Shown here: piece after piece, positions 62,971-64,000 of the stretch
How the letters are laid out: each line of letters starts with the position of its first letter
Position numbering within the stretch: position 1 is the stretch's first letter
Assembly: GCF_003589595.1 (NCBI RefSeq)
Contig: NW_020653945.1
Span: forward strand, 2,226,067-2,290,066
Reading direction: 5' to 3'
Length of the DNA stretch: 64,000 bases
DNA from: Hyposmocoma kahamanoa
Lineage: Eukaryota; Arthropoda; Insecta; Lepidoptera; Cosmopterigidae
Notes under the pieces: generated by a model
Told to the model about the DNA's origin: nothing
The model's input: the letters and a program-made list of their open reading frames with translations, nothing else
Databases searched by the model: none
Made by a program: the position numbers and the translations under genes

Positions 62971-64000
62971 ATGAGAAACTTTGTCAGTTTAGTGTATAAA
63001 TGTAGTGTACTTAGTAAACATCTGCCATTTGCGTGTACCCAGTTGAGGCTAACGCACAATCTCCAAATCCAGCAGTGGGGGAGCAATAAGACTCATCGTA
63101 AAATTAAAATACCTAACCCTCTTCGAGATATAATTATGGCTGATCCTAAAATTGAAGAAATTCTGGCGCCACTACGTGCTGCCGTAAAAGAACAAGGTGA
63201 TTTAGTAAGAAAGCTGAAAGAAGAAAAAGCGCCTGAAATTGATGTTAAAAAGGCTGTTGCTGAGTTAAAGACACGTAAAAAAGTATTGGAAGACAAAGAG
63301 TTGAGCTTGACACCTGCTGAAGAATTGTTTGATCGCGCGAAAATGGAGGATCTTATCAAGAGAAGGTTCTTCTACGATCAATCTTTCGCTATTTACGGCG
63401 GCATCACCGGCCAATTCGACTTTGGGCCCATGGGCTGCGCGCTCAAAAGCAATATGATTCAGTTGTGGAGAAAGTACTTCATCCTTCAGGAGCAAATGCT
63501 TGAAGTAGACTGCTCTATCCTAACTCCAGAGCCAGTTCTGAAGGCTTCAGGGCATGTGGAGAGATTTGCAGACCTCATGACTAAAGATCTCAAAACTGGA
63601 GAGTGCTTTCGGTTAGACCATCTCATCAAAGCTCATTTGGAAAAGATTAAGAGTGAAAAGAACACCAAGGCAGAGTTGAAAGCTGAAATTGAAGATATTC
63701 TTGTGAAGCTTGATGGGATGACAGCTGATGAGATGGCTGCTCTTATGCAAAGATTTAATATGAAGTCCCCCATCAGTGGGAATGAACTCACTCCACCTAT
63801 AGAGTTCAACCTTATGTTCAACACACAGATTGGGCCTACTGGGCTGGTCAAAGGTTTCTTAAGACCAGAAACAGCTCAGGGTATCTTTGTCAACTTCAAG
63901 AGATTGCTGGAATTCAACCAAGGAAGGCTACCATTTGCAGCTGCTCAGATTGGAAATTCCTTTAGGAATGAGATCTCCCCTAGATCAGGGTTGCTAAGAG
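62971..64000 (+). CDS. GlyRS: Glycyl-tRNA synthetase, 5' part (runs off window)
   Basis: GlyRS charges tRNA-Gly in cytosol and mitochondria from one gene in animals. The frame is open, without introns, for 343 codons to the window end. The first ATG at 62971 starts a basic, Ser/Leu-containing leader without acidic residues for about 50 residues ([20 protein letters not shown]...), typical of a mitochondrial presequence. A second ATG at 63136 ([20 protein letters not shown]) starts the cytosolic form with a WHEP helix-turn-helix ([20 protein letters not shown]). The class II core follows: [20 protein letters not shown], motif 1 region, [16 protein letters not shown] and motif 2 [15 protein letters not shown]. 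The second start has a better context (A at -3, G at +4) than the first (T at -3), which fits leaky scanning. Confidence 0.97.
   Translation, partial: MRNFVSLVYKCSVLSKHLPFACTQLRLTHNLQIQQWGSNKTHRKIKIPNPLRDIIMADPKIEEILAPLRAAVKEQGDLVRKLKEEKAPEIDVKKAVAELKTRKKVLEDKELSLTPAEELFDRAKMEDLIKRRFFYDQSFAIYGGITGQFDFGPMGCALKSNMIQLWRKYFILQEQMLEVDCSILTPEPVLKASGHVERFADLMTKDLKTGECFRLDHLIKAHLEKIKSEKNTKAELKAEIEDILVKLDGMTADEMAALMQRFNMKSPISGNELTPPIEFNLMFNTQIGPTGLVKGFLRPETAQGIFVNFKRLLEFNQGRLPFAAAQIGNSFRNEISPRSGLLR

Overview
This is a piece of insect nuclear genome, almost certainly from a moth or butterfly (Lepidoptera). The background is AT-rich with GC-rich exons. It contains several tRNA-headed SINE families, many short inverted-repeat elements, and decayed LINE tails such as the 3' end 'GCCTATGTCCAGCAGTGG' near 50.9 kb that is typical of lepidopteran genomes. 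Three assembly gaps are present (10 N at 16309, 400 N at 28357, 400 N at 45702). Nothing bacterial or viral was recognised.

Four protein genes can be read from splice-consistent homology. (1) Vav, a Rho/Rac exchange factor, + strand, 4967-23660: twelve exons covering the DH, PH, C1, SH2 and C-terminal SH3 domains. The N-terminal CH/acidic part must lie upstream of the window. (2) Sulfiredoxin, - strand, two exons (47172-47339 and 44771-44980), complete with the FGGCHR active site. (3) extradenticle (exd/PBX), - strand, 62319 to 54217: eight coding exons, of which two (55551-55701 and 55367-55517) are alternative versions of the same homeobox exon. (4) Glycyl-tRNA synthetase, + strand from 62971 and running off the window end, with an N-terminal targeting extension ahead of an internal cytosolic start. 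exd and GlyRS diverge from a 0.65 kb shared upstream region.

The rest, roughly 85-90% of the window, is introns and intergenic DNA (23.8-44.8 kb and 47.3-54.2 kb) filled with transposon relics: hAT-type MITEs with 8-bp target duplications, TAA-flanked MITEs (one inserted inside a SINE), TA-flanked MITEs, fold-back elements and LINE fragments.

The most interesting observation is the tandem duplication of the exd homeobox exon. Both copies are 151 nt, keep the same splice phases, and encode helices 1-2 plus the TALE loop. They differ at 9 of 50 residues but also at 19 synonymous codons, which indicates long maintenance under protein-level constraint. The two copies are only 33 nt apart, too short for a normal intron, and including both shifts the frame, so they should be mutually exclusive. 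This would give two Exd proteins with different homeodomains, one canonical and one divergent. A second observation is an in-frame TGA at the end of vav followed by 52 further GC3-rich, coding-like codons, which suggests stop-codon readthrough, an allelic stop, or an assembly error.
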